This document shows positions 16,752-25,559 of a stretch of DNA of 64,000 bases, piece after piece. Below the pieces are notes generated by a model. The model was not told where the DNA came from. It worked only from the letters and a program-made list of their open reading frames with translations, and searched no databases. Source of the stretch: Paraburkholderia sp. FT54 (GTDB lineage Bacteria; Pseudomonadota; Gammaproteobacteria; Burkholderiales; Burkholderiaceae); assembly GCF_031585635.1 (NCBI RefSeq), contig NZ_CP134196.1, forward strand, positions 1,426,001 to 1,490,000, written 5' to 3'. Position 1 is the first letter of the stretch. Each line of letters begins with the position of its first letter. The translations under genes and the position numbers were made by a program.

Positions 16752-17390
16752 ATGAAGCTTTACTATGCTGAAACGCTGTCTCCCAGAAAATCCTGCGCGC
16801 TGGCGCAATATCTAGGCTTGCCAATCGACTACGCCTTTGTCGACCTGGCCAAGGGCGAGCAGACCCGGCCGGACTATCTGGCGATCAATCCGAACGGCAA
16901 GGTGCCCTGTCTCGTCGACGGCGAGAAGATCGTTTGGGAAGCAGACGCGATCTTGTGCCATCTTGCGCAGCGCGCGGAATCCCCACTCTGGCCGCGCGGC
17001 GCGCAGCAGCAGATCGAAATCGTGCGCTGGTTCAGCTGGAATAGCCAACATCTGCTCCGGCATGCCGGCGCGCTTTACTTCGAATACCTGATCAAACCGT
17101 GGGTCGGGCTCGGCGAGCCCGACCCCTCGAAGGTCGCCGAAGCGCAAGGGTTTTTCCGCAAGCACGCTGCCGTGCTCAACCAGCATCTGAAGGGACGCAA
17201 GTGGCTGCTGGGTGATGACATGTCGGTCGCGGATTTCTCGGTCGGCATCGCGTTACCGTATGCAAGAAGCGCGGCGATGCCGGTTGAAGAGTTTGCGGAA
17301 GTGGTGCGTTGGCACGATCAGTTGAACGCGATCGACGCATGGCGCAATCCGTTTCCCAAGCGGCAGGAACGCGCCACGGCGAACGCGTGA
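16752..17390 (+). CDS. Glutathione S-transferase
   Basis: A 212-residue cytoplasmic GST. The thioredoxin-like N-terminal domain has MKLYYAETLSPRKSCALAQYLGLP, then NPNGKVPCLVDG (cis-Pro) and WEADAILCHLA (glutathione gamma-Glu binding Glu-Ala-Asp). The all-helical domain contains LLGDDMSVADFSVGIAL. Downstream of the ArsR/SRPBCC pair on the same strand. The substrate is unknown. Confidence 0.9.
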   Translation: MKLYYAETLSPRKSCALAQYLGLPIDYAFVDLAKGEQTRPDYLAINPNGKVPCLVDGEKIVWEADAILCHLAQRAESPLWPRGAQQQIEIVRWFSWNSQHLLRHAGALYFEYLIKPWVGLGEPDPSKVAEAQGFFRKHAAVLNQHLKGRKWLLGDDMSVADFSVGIALPYARSAAMPVEEFAEVVRWHDQLNAIDAWRNPFPKRQERATANA

Positions 17391-17400
17391 AGGAGGAGTC

Positions 17401-17640
17401 ATGTGCTGCGCGATTGTTGCACTCACCATGACCTTACTGGCCAGCTGGCGCAGCGTGTCGGGGTCGCTCGCCGGCCGCGGCGGGTGGCTGCGACGGATTG
17501 CGATCGTGGTTATCGCGATCGGCGCCGCGGCGGGGTCCGCGACGGCTGCGGATCGGTTCGCGGTGGCCGGTGGCGGAGAACAATCGTCGTTGATCGCGCG
17601 GCTGGGCAGCATGCCGGTTTGCGGGCACTTTATACGCTAG
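17401..17640 (+). CDS. Small membrane protein, unknown function
   Basis: A 79-residue product starting at ATG 17401 behind a strong AAGGAGGAG ribosome binding site, only 10 bases after the GST stop. Two hydrophobic stretches (residues 4-14 and about 32-49) suggest membrane insertion or an uncleaved signal. The end reads GSMPVCGHFIR. No family recognised. The good ribosome binding site and tight spacing support a real gene. Confidence 0.55.
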   Translation: MCCAIVALTMTLLASWRSVSGSLAGRGGWLRRIAIVVIAIGAAAGSATAADRFAVAGGGEQSSLIARLGSMPVCGHFIR

Positions 17641-17738
17641 TGCGTGTTGCGTGTTGCGCCTTGTGCGACTCCAACGTGCTGTGCCGATTTCCCGTATCGT
17701 ACGGAGTCACCGTATTGCGCGCGAATCGAGGGCACGTC

Positions 17739-18752
17739 ATGGCACTTTCGTCGAAAACCGCTGTAGAGCTTTCCGGCAGACGCCGTTTCCTCCGCGCGGC
17801 TCGCAGTACCGCAATCGGCTTGTCGGCGTCGCTCGCATTGCCGCGACTGGCGGCGGGCCAAACACCAACGGCAACACCAACGCCAACGCCCCAGTCGCAA
17901 ACCGAACCCACCACCACGCCGCTGCCACGCATGGCGCAACGCGTGATTCCGGCCACGGGCGAACGCTTGCCCGTGGTCGGCTGCGGCACATGGCGGACCT
18001 TCGATGTCGGCAACGATCCCGCCGGCCGCGCGCAACTCGCCGACGTGCTGCGCATTCTGTTCGAAGCCGGTGGTTCGGTGATCGATTCATCGCCGATGTA
18101 CGGCTCGTCGGAAGCCGTCGCCGGCGCACTGCTCACGCAACTGAACGCGCACAACAAAGCCTTCGTCGCCACCAAGGTCTGGACCGAAGGACGCGAGGCG
18201 GGCATCACACAAATGGAAGAATCGCTGCGCCGCTTTCAGCAGCCGCGGATCGATCTGATGCAGGTGCACAACCTGCTCGACTGGCGCACGCAACTCGCCA
18301 CGCTGCGCGACTGGAAAGCGCGCGGCCGGATTCGCTATATCGGCATCACGCACTACACGTCGAGTGCTTTCGACGATGTCGCGGCCGTCATGCGCAGCGA
18401 CAAGCCCGACTTCGTGCAGATCAACTACGCCGCCGACGACCGCGCCGCCGACGCGCGCATCTTGCCGCTCGCGGCGGAGTTGGGAATCGGCGTCGTGATC
18501 AATCAGCCCTTCGGTGGCGGCGGCCTGCTGGCACGCGTCGGCAAAACGCCGCTGCCTGCGTGGGCCGCGGAAATCGGCTGCACGAGTTGGGCGCAGATTC
18601 TTCTGAAGTTCGTGCTCGCGCAGCCGGCAGTGACGGTGGTGATTCCAGGCACCGGGCGTCCGCAATACATGGCGGACAACGTTCGGGCCGGTTCGGGTCC
18701 GTTACCCGACAAGGCGATGTGCGCGCGAATCGTGGCAGCGCTGAATGGCTAG
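17739..18752 (+). CDS. Tat-exported aldo/keto reductase
   Basis: A 337-residue protein with a twin-arginine signal (GRRRFLRAARSTAIGLSASL, cleavage near RLAAGQ), a Thr-Pro-rich linker (TPTATPTPTPQ), then an aldo/keto reductase barrel. Catalytic-type residues Asp and Tyr lie in VIDSSPMYGSSE, Lys in VATKVWTEG, and His in LMQVHNL. Exported NADPH-type reductases are unusual, since the periplasm lacks free NADPH; export with bound cofactor through Tat would fit. The ATG at 17739 is the start that gives a complete Tat signal. Confidence 0.85.
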   Translation: MALSSKTAVELSGRRRFLRAARSTAIGLSASLALPRLAAGQTPTATPTPTPQSQTEPTTTPLPRMAQRVIPATGERLPVVGCGTWRTFDVGNDPAGRAQLADVLRILFEAGGSVIDSSPMYGSSEAVAGALLTQLNAHNKAFVATKVWTEGREAGITQMEESLRRFQQPRIDLMQVHNLLDWRTQLATLRDWKARGRIRYIGITHYTSSAFDDVAAVMRSDKPDFVQINYAADDRAADARILPLAAELGIGVVINQPFGGGGLLARVGKTPLPAWAAEIGCTSWAQILLKFVLAQPAVTVVIPGTGRPQYMADNVRAGSGPLPDKAMCARIVAALNG

Positions 18753-19355
18753 CCGATCGTTTTTCGCGTATTGTTCGCGGTTATTCTTTTGTGAACTCTC
18801 CAGCTAGTTCAAATTAATACCTCGGTCGAGGTTATTCGCTCGTGCCGTTGCGCCTTAGCACGATACCGCGCAATGAAAAATAAAGTTTTCCGTAGTCGCA
18901 AGCGATATTGCGATTCGTAGAGGATTAACTCGGTCCATTACTGAAGCCATTCGGTTTGCATACGCAAAGCACGAGATAAAGAAAGATTGTGAAAGGAAGT
19001 TGACACGGGAACGTTTGCCAAACTAGGCTACGCACTGTCGTCGAAAACTGACCTCGGTTTAATGCACCTTAATCCGCCTGCCCGGAGACGCAGGTAAGCC
19101 GCCGCTTTGCCGGTCAGCCGGACGATCGAATGAAGGCCAGGAAATATGGCCCAGACTTTCGCTTTGAAAGCATTGTAATAGACGTGTGACGCAATTCTAA
19201 AATCAGCCGCAAGTGCTGAGGCGTCAACACGTCCCTATGTTCTCGCTAGCAATTCGGTGCTAGTGCGGGAGACCTTTTTCGCTGAAAAAAAGAGAAAACC
19301 AGCTTAAGCACTCAACGCACTTTCTTTTGCCGATATTGTCAGTCGAGGATTAATC
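18753..19355. other. Long leader/intergenic region before the M1 aminopeptidase gene
   Basis: About 600 bases with no convincing gene. A likely promoter lies at 19000-19029, leaving a 5' leader of roughly 320 bases. Structured pieces include CCTCGGTCGAGG (18820-18831), a CCTGC/GCAGG hairpin near 19078-19095, and CTAGC/GCTAG (19246-19263). No known riboswitch class could be matched. Confidence 0.5.
19000..19029 (+). promoter_or_regulatory. Sigma-70-like promoter
   Basis: TTGACA (19000-19005), 18-base spacer, TAGGCT (19024-19029). It points towards the M1 aminopeptidase gene and would give a leader of about 320 bases. Confidence 0.4.
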
Positions 19356-21539
19356 ATGCGTATAAATTTCCGATTGCAGATGCAGTGCCTTGCACTAGCC
19401 GGAATTGCGGTTCTGGCGGGATGCGGCGGCGGCGACCGCTCGTCTTCCTTGACGAGCAAATCCGGGCAGGCGCCCGAGGCGGCGTCAAGCGCCTCCGAAG
19501 TGGCGCTGGCCCCGCCCGCCACGCCAGTCGTGGCGGACACATCGATCAACAAGACGGTGCCGCCGGTCGAGTTGCCCGACACGGTCACGCCGGTCAACTA
19601 CAAGCTGTGGTTCCGGCCCAACCCCGCACTGTCTTCCTTCGACGGCCGCGCCGACGTGCAGATCAAGGTGCAGAAGGCCGTCAACGCGATCACCATCGCC
19701 GGGCACCGGGTCAAGTTCACCAACGGCACGATCACGCTTCAGCCGGGCAACATCGCGTTGATCGCCACGCCGCAGGACGACGGCGATTTCTATCAACTGC
19801 GCCCCGTGAGCGGACAGATCGCCGCCGGCAACTACTCGCTGCACATGGAGTGGAGCGGCATCATCAACTTCAAGACCTATGACGATCCGATCGCCAAAAC
19901 CGGCGGCAGTTGCGGCGACGATCCCTATCCGGGTTGCTCCGCGGCCGAAGGCGTGTTCCGCGTCGATCTCAAGGCGACCGACGGCACGACGAGCGGCGCG
20001 ATCCTCACGCAAGGCGAATCGAACCTGGCGCGGCAGTGGTTCCCGGGCTGGGACGAGCCGGCTTTCCGGCCCACCTACGAGGTCAGCGCGGAGGTCCCGC
20101 GGAACTGGAACGTCGTCTCGAACGCGGCCGAGAAACCTGCGGTGAACGTGGATAGCGGCTACAAGCTGGTGTCCTTCGAGAAAACGCCGCCCATGCCGTC
20201 GTATTTGCTGTTCTTCGGCGGCGGCCAGTTCGACATTCTCGAAGACGACTTCACGAGCCCGCTGCCCGACGGCAAGGGATTGCATCTGCGCATTTTCACG
20301 CCGCCCGGCATGCGTGACTGGGCCAAACCGGCCATGCAGCAGACCAAGCAGGCGCTGGACTACTACTACCGCTACACCGGCATTCCGTTGCCGCTAACCA
20401 AGTTCGACACGATCGCGGCCAACGACGCGTTCAAGGAGCAGAAGGACCTGAACTTCGGCGGCATGGAGAACTGGGGCGCCATTCTCGAATTCGCCGACGA
20501 CATTCTGCCGGCGCCGGGCACGACCATGTCCGACTACGGCGTGACGGTGCTCACGCACGAAGCCGCGCATCAATGGTTCGGCGACCTCGTCACGCTCGAC
20601 TGGTGGGACGACGTCTGGCTCAACGAGTCGTTCGCGACGTTCTTCGAGAACAAGACCAAGGTGCGCTTCTTCCCGGACCGTTTCAGCTGGGTCGACGACG
20701 TGAAGAACAAGTACGCCGTGATCAATGCGGACCTGAAGTCCACCGCGTTCCCGGTGCAGCCGAACTTCAACGGCTGGGCGTCGAACGACTTCGTGCTGAG
20801 CGCGAGCGCCTTTACGTACGACAAGGGCGGTCACGTGCTGAAGATGCTGGAAAACTACCTCGGCGAAGAAGTGATGCGCAAGGGGTTGCAGTCGTATCTC
20901 GCGGACTATTCGTTGGGCAACGTCACGCCGAAGCGTCTGTGGGACGAACTGGCGAAGGCGAGCGGCCAGCCGATGGTGGCGATCGGCGACAGTTTCGTGC
21001 GGCAAACGGGGGTGCCGCTGATCTCGCTCGATACGCAGTGCGATCTGACCACCAATCAGACCGTCGTTACGCTGAAACAGTCGCCGTTCCCGAATCAGAA
21101 TCAGTATCCGGGTACGCAGTGGACCATTCCGTTGACGCTCGCGTATGGCGATGGCCTGACTTCACACAAGACGCTGGCGATGAAGGACACGCAAACGCAG
21201 GTGCGTCTGAACGGGTGTTCCGCGGTGCTCGCCGATCCGAGTGGTCTCGACTACTACGTGACCAACTACAGCAACAGCGCGTGGAGCCAGTTGCTCGCGC
21301 AGGGTAACGCGCTGAAGGATCCAGTCCTGCTGACCAGTCTGCAACTCGAGGCGAAGCTGCTGGTGAACAACGGTCTCGCGGACCCGTCGCGCGTCACCAG
21401 CATTGGCTCGCTGAGTCCGGCGGCCGCGCCGCTCGCGCGTCAATTGCTGATGACGGCGCCGACCACGCAATCGCAGCGTCCGACGATCCGCTTTCAGGGT
21501 AAGTTCAAACTGAAGCCACAGGCGCAGCAACGCCAATAA
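19356..21539 (+). CDS. Exported M1-family zinc aminopeptidase (lipoprotein)
   Basis: A 727-residue metallopeptidase that removes N-terminal amino acids from peptides. The N-terminus ends in VLAGCGGGD, a lipobox, so it is probably anchored in the cell envelope. GGMENWG (368-374) is the exopeptidase GAMEN-type motif; HEAAH (401-405) with Glu424 in LNESF is the zinc site, at the right spacing. Pro-rich/Ala-rich linker residues 25-65 precede the catalytic part. GAGGAT precedes the ATG. Export and lipidation set it apart from cytosolic PepN. Confidence 0.9.
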   Translation: MRINFRLQMQCLALAGIAVLAGCGGGDRSSSLTSKSGQAPEAASSASEVALAPPATPVVADTSINKTVPPVELPDTVTPVNYKLWFRPNPALSSFDGRADVQIKVQKAVNAITIAGHRVKFTNGTITLQPGNIALIATPQDDGDFYQLRPVSGQIAAGNYSLHMEWSGIINFKTYDDPIAKTGGSCGDDPYPGCSAAEGVFRVDLKATDGTTSGAILTQGESNLARQWFPGWDEPAFRPTYEVSAEVPRNWNVVSNAAEKPAVNVDSGYKLVSFEKTPPMPSYLLFFGGGQFDILEDDFTSPLPDGKGLHLRIFTPPGMRDWAKPAMQQTKQALDYYYRYTGIPLPLTKFDTIAANDAFKEQKDLNFGGMENWGAILEFADDILPAPGTTMSDYGVTVLTHEAAHQWFGDLVTLDWWDDVWLNESFATFFENKTKVRFFPDRFSWVDDVKNKYAVINADLKSTAFPVQPNFNGWASNDFVLSASAFTYDKGGHVLKMLENYLGEEVMRKGLQSYLADYSLGNVTPKRLWDELAKASGQPMVAIGDSFVRQTGVPLISLDTQCDLTTNQTVVTLKQSPFPNQNQYPGTQWTIPLTLAYGDGLTSHKTLAMKDTQTQVRLNGCSAVLADPSGLDYYVTNYSNSAWSQLLAQGNALKDPVLLTSLQLEAKLLVNNGLADPSRVTSIGSLSPAAAPLARQLLMTAPTTQSQRPTIRFQGKFKLKPQAQQRQ

Positions 21540-21560
21540 GCGGCAGGGTTGGGTAGTTCG

Positions 21561-21594
21561 GCGGCCCGCATCGTGATGCAGCGATGCGGGCCGC
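21561..21594 (+). terminator. Strong hairpin after the M1 aminopeptidase gene
   Basis: A perfect 13-bp stem, GCGGCCCGCATCG and its complement, with loop TGATGCAG, begins 22 bases after the stop and is followed by TGTTTCATT. The T-run is weak but the stem is very stable. Confidence 0.6.
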
Positions 21595-21736
21595 TGTTTC
21601 ATTGGCACTTCATGTGCCGCGCCGAATCGAGCCGCCGCACTGCGGGAGCGTAAGTATTTACGGCATCGGGCGAAGCAGGCCGCGACTGGCTGCGCGCGGC
21701 TGGCTCCCCTCCGCTTCAAAACATTGGATCGAAGCT

Positions 21737-21765
21737 GGAATAAAACCAGCGCCAACTCAGTCATG
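21737..21765 (+). promoter_or_regulatory. ECF-sigma-like promoter ahead of the phosphoesterase/cupredoxin pair
   Basis: GGAATAA (21737-21743), 15 bases, then AGTCATG (21759-21765). The -35 and spacing equal those of the element at 9677-9649; the -10 agrees only in its central GT. It lies 73 bases upstream of the ATG at 21838. Confidence 0.35.
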
Positions 21766-21837
21766 CCTGACGAACCGACTCGCGAGGGCCGCCGGATGAT
21801 CCACGGCTCGGCTGCGACTCTTTATCGTGAGGTCAAC

Positions 21838-22782
21838 ATGTCGTCACATCATTCATTCGACGCGTCGCGGCGCGGCGCACTGAAGTGTCTTGCATTCGGT
21901 GGCCTGGGCACCGTGTTCGTTCTGGCGGGCGGCATTCTCACGCCGGTGGAACTGGCGCTCGCCGCCGACCGGAAATCGTCCGCGGCAGCAACGGGTGTGC
22001 CGCTTTTTCTGCAGATCAGCGACTCGCATATCGGCTTTAACAAGGAAGCCAATCCGGACGTGGCGGGCACGCTGAAGCAGACCATCGAGTACGTCAACGC
22101 GATGCCGGTCAAGCCCGCGTTGACGATCCATACCGGCGACATCACGCATCTTTCCAAGCCCGCGGAGTTTGATCTCGCGGCCCAATTGATGTCCGGTCTG
22201 AACATCACGGAACTGCACACGGTGCCCGGCGAGCACGACGTGACGGACGGCCCCGGAACCGAATACTTCAGCCGCTTCGGCAAGGCTTCGGACAACAAGG
22301 GCTATTACAGCTTCGACCATCAGGGCGTGCATTTCGTCGGCCTCGTCAACGTGATGCATTTTAAGCCGAACGGCCTGGGCGGGCTCGGCGACGAGCAGCT
22401 CGAATGGCTTGAAAACGATTTGAAAGGACGCTCGTCCAGCATGCCGATCGTCGTGTTCGCACACATGCCGATGTGGACGATCTACGAGCCGTGGGGCTGG
22501 GGCACCGGCGATGCGGGCCAGGCGATGAGCTACCTGAAACGCTTCGGTTCGGTGACCGTGTTGAACGGCCACATTCATCAGATCGTGTCGAAAGTGGAGG
22601 GCAACATCACCTTCCATACCGCGCGCTCGACGGCTTATCCGCAGCCAACCGCCGGCAACGGCCCGGGCCCCGGACCGTTGACGGTGGCCAGCGACCAGCT
22701 CCCGAAAATGCTCGGTGTGACCAGCATCAAGATCGCGCGGCATCCCCTCAAGGCCACGCTCGACGACACGACGCTCGTTTGA
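21838..22782 (+). CDS. Exported calcineurin-like metallophosphoesterase
   Basis: A 314-residue protein with an N-terminal SRRGALKCLAFGGLGTVF signal (Tat-like) and the two-metal phosphoesterase motifs in order: LQISDSHIGFN, HTGDITH, VPGEHDV (in place of GNHD), FAHMP and NGHIHQ. The reaction is unknown; the family includes cyclic-nucleotide and phospholipid phosphodiesterases. GEHD instead of GNHD is common in this exported subgroup. The cupredoxin gene follows after 32 bases, so they probably form one operon. Confidence 0.85.
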   Translation: MSSHHSFDASRRGALKCLAFGGLGTVFVLAGGILTPVELALAADRKSSAAATGVPLFLQISDSHIGFNKEANPDVAGTLKQTIEYVNAMPVKPALTIHTGDITHLSKPAEFDLAAQLMSGLNITELHTVPGEHDVTDGPGTEYFSRFGKASDNKGYYSFDHQGVHFVGLVNVMHFKPNGLGGLGDEQLEWLENDLKGRSSSMPIVVFAHMPMWTIYEPWGWGTGDAGQAMSYLKRFGSVTVLNGHIHQIVSKVEGNITFHTARSTAYPQPTAGNGPGPGPLTVASDQLPKMLGVTSIKIARHPLKATLDDTTLV

Positions 22783-22814
22783 CAGTCCGTTCTTTTTATC
22801 GCAGGAGACCAGTT

Positions 22815-23159
22815 ATGCAAACCAGTACTCTTCGTCGCGCCTTGCTTGCCATGGCCGCAAGTTCGGCGTTGTTCGCCGCATCGTCCGGGTTTTCCGTGGC
22901 GCGAGCGCAGACGCCGAACGCGGTCGTCATCAAGAACTTCATGTTCTCGCCGATGGACCTCACGGTCAAAGCCGGTTCGACGGTGACCTGGAAAAACCTC
23001 GACGGCGAGCCGCATACCGTCGTGAACGACGCGGGCATGTTTCGCTCCGCCGCGCTCGACCAGAACGACACCTACCAGTTCAAGTTCGACAAGCCCGGCG
23101 TCTACAAAGTGTTCTGCGGCATCCATCCGAACATGAAGGAGACCATTACCGTGCAGTGA
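22815..23159 (+). CDS. Small periplasmic cupredoxin (plastocyanin/azurin-like)
   Basis: A 114-residue exported copper protein. The signal peptide ends at VARAQ (residue 31). Type 1 copper ligands are visible: His67 in GEPHTV, Cys101 and His104 in VFCGIHPNM, and Met107. This is the short amicyanin/pseudoazurin-like form. Preceded by GCAGGAGACC and placed in an operon with the exported phosphoesterase. It may carry electrons or bind copper in the periplasm; its partner is unknown. Confidence 0.88.
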   Translation: MQTSTLRRALLAMAASSALFAASSGFSVARAQTPNAVVIKNFMFSPMDLTVKAGSTVTWKNLDGEPHTVVNDAGMFRSAALDQNDTYQFKFDKPGVYKVFCGIHPNMKETITVQ

Positions 23160-23212
23160 ATAGGCGCGTCGTAGGGGCACCGCTACAAACCGCCCGAATC
23201 CGCCAGGCCCGC

Positions 23213-24202
23213 CTAGACCGTCACGACAATCTTGCCGAACTGGCCGTTCTTCTCCAGATAGCGGTGCGCCTCGACCATGTCGTCGAATTTGAAGGTGCGG
23301 TCGATCACCGGCTTGAGCGCGCCGCTCTCGAAACCTTTGAGCACGTACTCCACCGCCGCCTTCCGGCGCACGGCATCGCCGCTTGTCAGCCAGATGTTGT
23401 GGGCCTTCACGGTGAGCACCTTGGCGATCATGTCGAGCAATGGCAGTGTCGTGACGTCTTCGCTCAGGGCGCCGTAGATGTAGGCGATGCCCTGAAACGA
23501 CAGCGCCGCGAGCAGCTTCGAGAAGCTCGGACCGCCGACCGGATCGAACGCCACGCGCGCGCCTTTGCCCTCCGTGATGCGCATGACTTGCGCCACCAGA
23601 TCGGTTTCTTCGGTGGCGATCACGTGCGCGGCGCCGGCCGCGAGTAGTTGTTCGCGTTTCGCCGAAGTGCGCGTGAGCGCAATCGACGTTGCGCCGGCGT
23701 AGTTGGCGATCTGGATGGCCGCGAGCCCGACGCTGCTCGACGCGGCGGGCACGATGACGAAATCGCCCTTGGTCACTTGCGCGTCTTCCACCAGCGCGCC
23801 ATAGGCCGTCACGAACATCATCCAGACCGATGCCCCCTCGGCGAAAGAGAGCGACTCGGGATGCTTCACGACGGCATGGTCCGGCGCAACGATGACTTCG
23901 CCATATGTGAAGTACTGGTTCATCGAGAAGGACGGCATCACGTCGACCTTGTCGCCGGGCGCGATGCCCGTGACGTCGGCGCCGACCGCATCGACGACGC
24001 CCGCGGCTTCGTAGCCGAGGCCCGCCGGAAACCGAACGGGCTCGATGTACGCGTCGCGGCGCCACATCGACTCCGCGCGGTTCAGGCCGATCGCTTCGAC
24101 CTTGATGCGAACTTCGCGCGGGCCGGGTGCCGCCACTGGCGTCTCGATGAATTCGAGCACTTCGGGGCCACCGGCTTTTGCAAACATGATGGTGCGTGAC
24201 AT
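23213..24202 (-). CDS. Zinc-independent quinone oxidoreductase-like MDR dehydrogenase
   Basis: A 329-residue NADPH-dependent reductase of the medium-chain family. GroES-like N-terminus (RTIMFAKAGGPEVLEFIETP, then GLNRAESMWRRDAY, AGLGYEAAGVVDAVG) and Rossmann domain with VPAASSSVGLAAIQIANYAGA. No zinc ligands are evident, pointing to the quinone oxidoreductase (Qor) side. The end PVIDRTFKFDDMVEAHRYLE is characteristic. Start at ATG 24202. Convergent with the cupredoxin gene. Confidence 0.88.
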   Translation of the reverse strand: MSRTIMFAKAGGPEVLEFIETPVAAPGPREVRIKVEAIGLNRAESMWRRDAYIEPVRFPAGLGYEAAGVVDAVGADVTGIAPGDKVDVMPSFSMNQYFTYGEVIVAPDHAVVKHPESLSFAEGASVWMMFVTAYGALVEDAQVTKGDFVIVPAASSSVGLAAIQIANYAGATSIALTRTSAKREQLLAAGAAHVIATEETDLVAQVMRITEGKGARVAFDPVGGPSFSKLLAALSFQGIAYIYGALSEDVTTLPLLDMIAKVLTVKAHNIWLTSGDAVRRKAAVEYVLKGFESGALKPVIDRTFKFDDMVEAHRYLEKNGQFGKIVVTV

Positions 24203-24784
24203 GACAGTCTCCGGGCTCGGTAAGCAGGTTTGCGGCAAGCCAGGCGAGGGCGCCGGGCTCGGGCAGTTTCAGCCATTCGTTCAGCGGCTTCTACAGTACG
24301 CGAATACGCCGGAAAAATCCGAGTAGTGGTGGAGCGCCTTCGCGATGTGGCTGAAGGCGGCCGCCGGATCGCTGTCGAAGATGCCGCCCCATCGGCGGCC
24401 ATCAGGAACGGCACTTGCGTTTAAAGCGCATTCCTCGAAACGTCAAAAGCCTGCTGTGCTCGGGCGTGGTTGTTGCATGATTGGCAAGCCACCCGTAGCC
24501 GCCACCCGCAGCCGCTTGCCCGATGCCTCCTGCGCGGCTTGCCCAGACGCTCCTGCGAAGCGCTTCAGGCACATAGCGCGTGGCTACACACGGCGCGAAA
24601 CGTTTTACGTGTTTCTTCCGCGCAAAACTGCCTCGCAAAGAGAGCGTTTAAAGCGCAGCATTGCGGGGTGGTTTTCGTGCGATGAGCGGGTTACATTTCT
24701 TCGAGCGGCTTTGCATCGACCTGCAAAATCGTGTGAATAAAGTCGGCCGCCAGGTCAGACGTAAGGATTCCGGAGAGTATTGTG
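24203..24784. other. Gene-poor stretch before the anchored protein/diguanylate cyclase pair
   Basis: About 580 bases with no clear gene. On the minus strand a short frame (about 24440-24281) reads WGGIFDSDPAAAFSHIAKAL and ends at a stop, which looks protein-like but lacks a start. On the plus strand TTGCAT-N17-TGAATA near 24710-24740 could be the promoter for the gene at 24785. Confidence 0.4.
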
Positions 24785-25519
24785 ATGTACCACGATATCG
24801 ACTCACGAACATCGGCCCTCGATGGCCCCGATGCCGACGGACAAATGAACGGTCTGTCAAATTCCGCCACGCCGCCACGATTTGGCCGCCTCGCCATGTG
24901 CGTGGCGGCGGCCAGCGCGCTCGTCATCGGCGTGATGGGCACGGTGGCGTATGGCGTCTGGTTCAATCACGATCAGCAGGCGTACGCTGAAGCCATGGCT
25001 GGCGCACGGCGAGCGCTCGGCAACGGCGCATCGGCGGGCGCGGCTGTAATGGCGAAATCCGCGAGCGTGACAGCGTTGTCGGCGGCGGCCGTGCTGGCGA
25101 AGACGCCACAGCCGTCGCCGGCAGTGGCGACGAGCAGCGCGACGGTGGCGGCATCGGCAGCCGTCGCGGATCCGGAAGCGGGCGGACGGTTCGCGTCCTG
25201 GACCGGCCAGGTCAAGGCGCCGACGGCGCATGCTGACGTCGTTGCGGATGCGGCACCCCGCGCGCCCGCATCCGCATCCGCCGCGACGCCCGCCGCCGCT
25301 CCTCGCCGTCCGGCAAGCGCAACCACTGCGCCGACGCAGCAGCTCGCCGCATCGCGTCCGGGCAGAGATGGCCGCGCCACGTCTCAGGAGCGCCGCGCCG
25401 CTCCCGAAAGCGCGAAGCACAAAGACAATCTGTTCGCCCGCATGGGGCTCTTCTTTCGTCGTGTGAGCTATCGGCAACATGGCAACACAAATCGGCAAGA
25501 CATCTACTCCCATCCGTGA
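24785..25519 (+). CDS. Membrane-anchored low-complexity protein
   Basis: A 244-residue protein of unknown function. About 30 polar residues are followed by one transmembrane helix (LAMCVAAASALVIGVMGTVA), then a long Ala/Ser/Pro-rich region and a basic C-terminus (DNLFARMGLFFRRVSYR). Layout resembles the protein at 3755 but sequence identity is not evident. Its end overlaps, or lies next to, the diguanylate cyclase gene, so the two are likely co-transcribed. GGAGAG precedes the start. Confidence 0.6.
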   Translation: MYHDIDSRTSALDGPDADGQMNGLSNSATPPRFGRLAMCVAAASALVIGVMGTVAYGVWFNHDQQAYAEAMAGARRALGNGASAGAAVMAKSASVTALSAAAVLAKTPQPSPAVATSSATVAASAAVADPEAGGRFASWTGQVKAPTAHADVVADAAPRAPASASAATPAAAPRRPASATTAPTQQLAASRPGRDGRATSQERRAAPESAKHKDNLFARMGLFFRRVSYRQHGNTNRQDIYSHP

Positions 25520-25559
25520 GCGGCGCCGTGCCGGGCGCGCCGCTTCAAAGGGCGTTTTC

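Noticed and set aside
17868..17900. Short tandem repeat CCAACGGCAACACCAACG
   Set aside because: It simply encodes the Thr/Pro linker of the exported aldo/keto reductase.
19060..19140. Possible c-di-GMP (GEMM) riboswitch before the M1 aminopeptidase
   Set aside because: Fragments such as GACGCA..AAGCC resemble the consensus, but the GGCAAACC part and the overall pairing could not be fitted.
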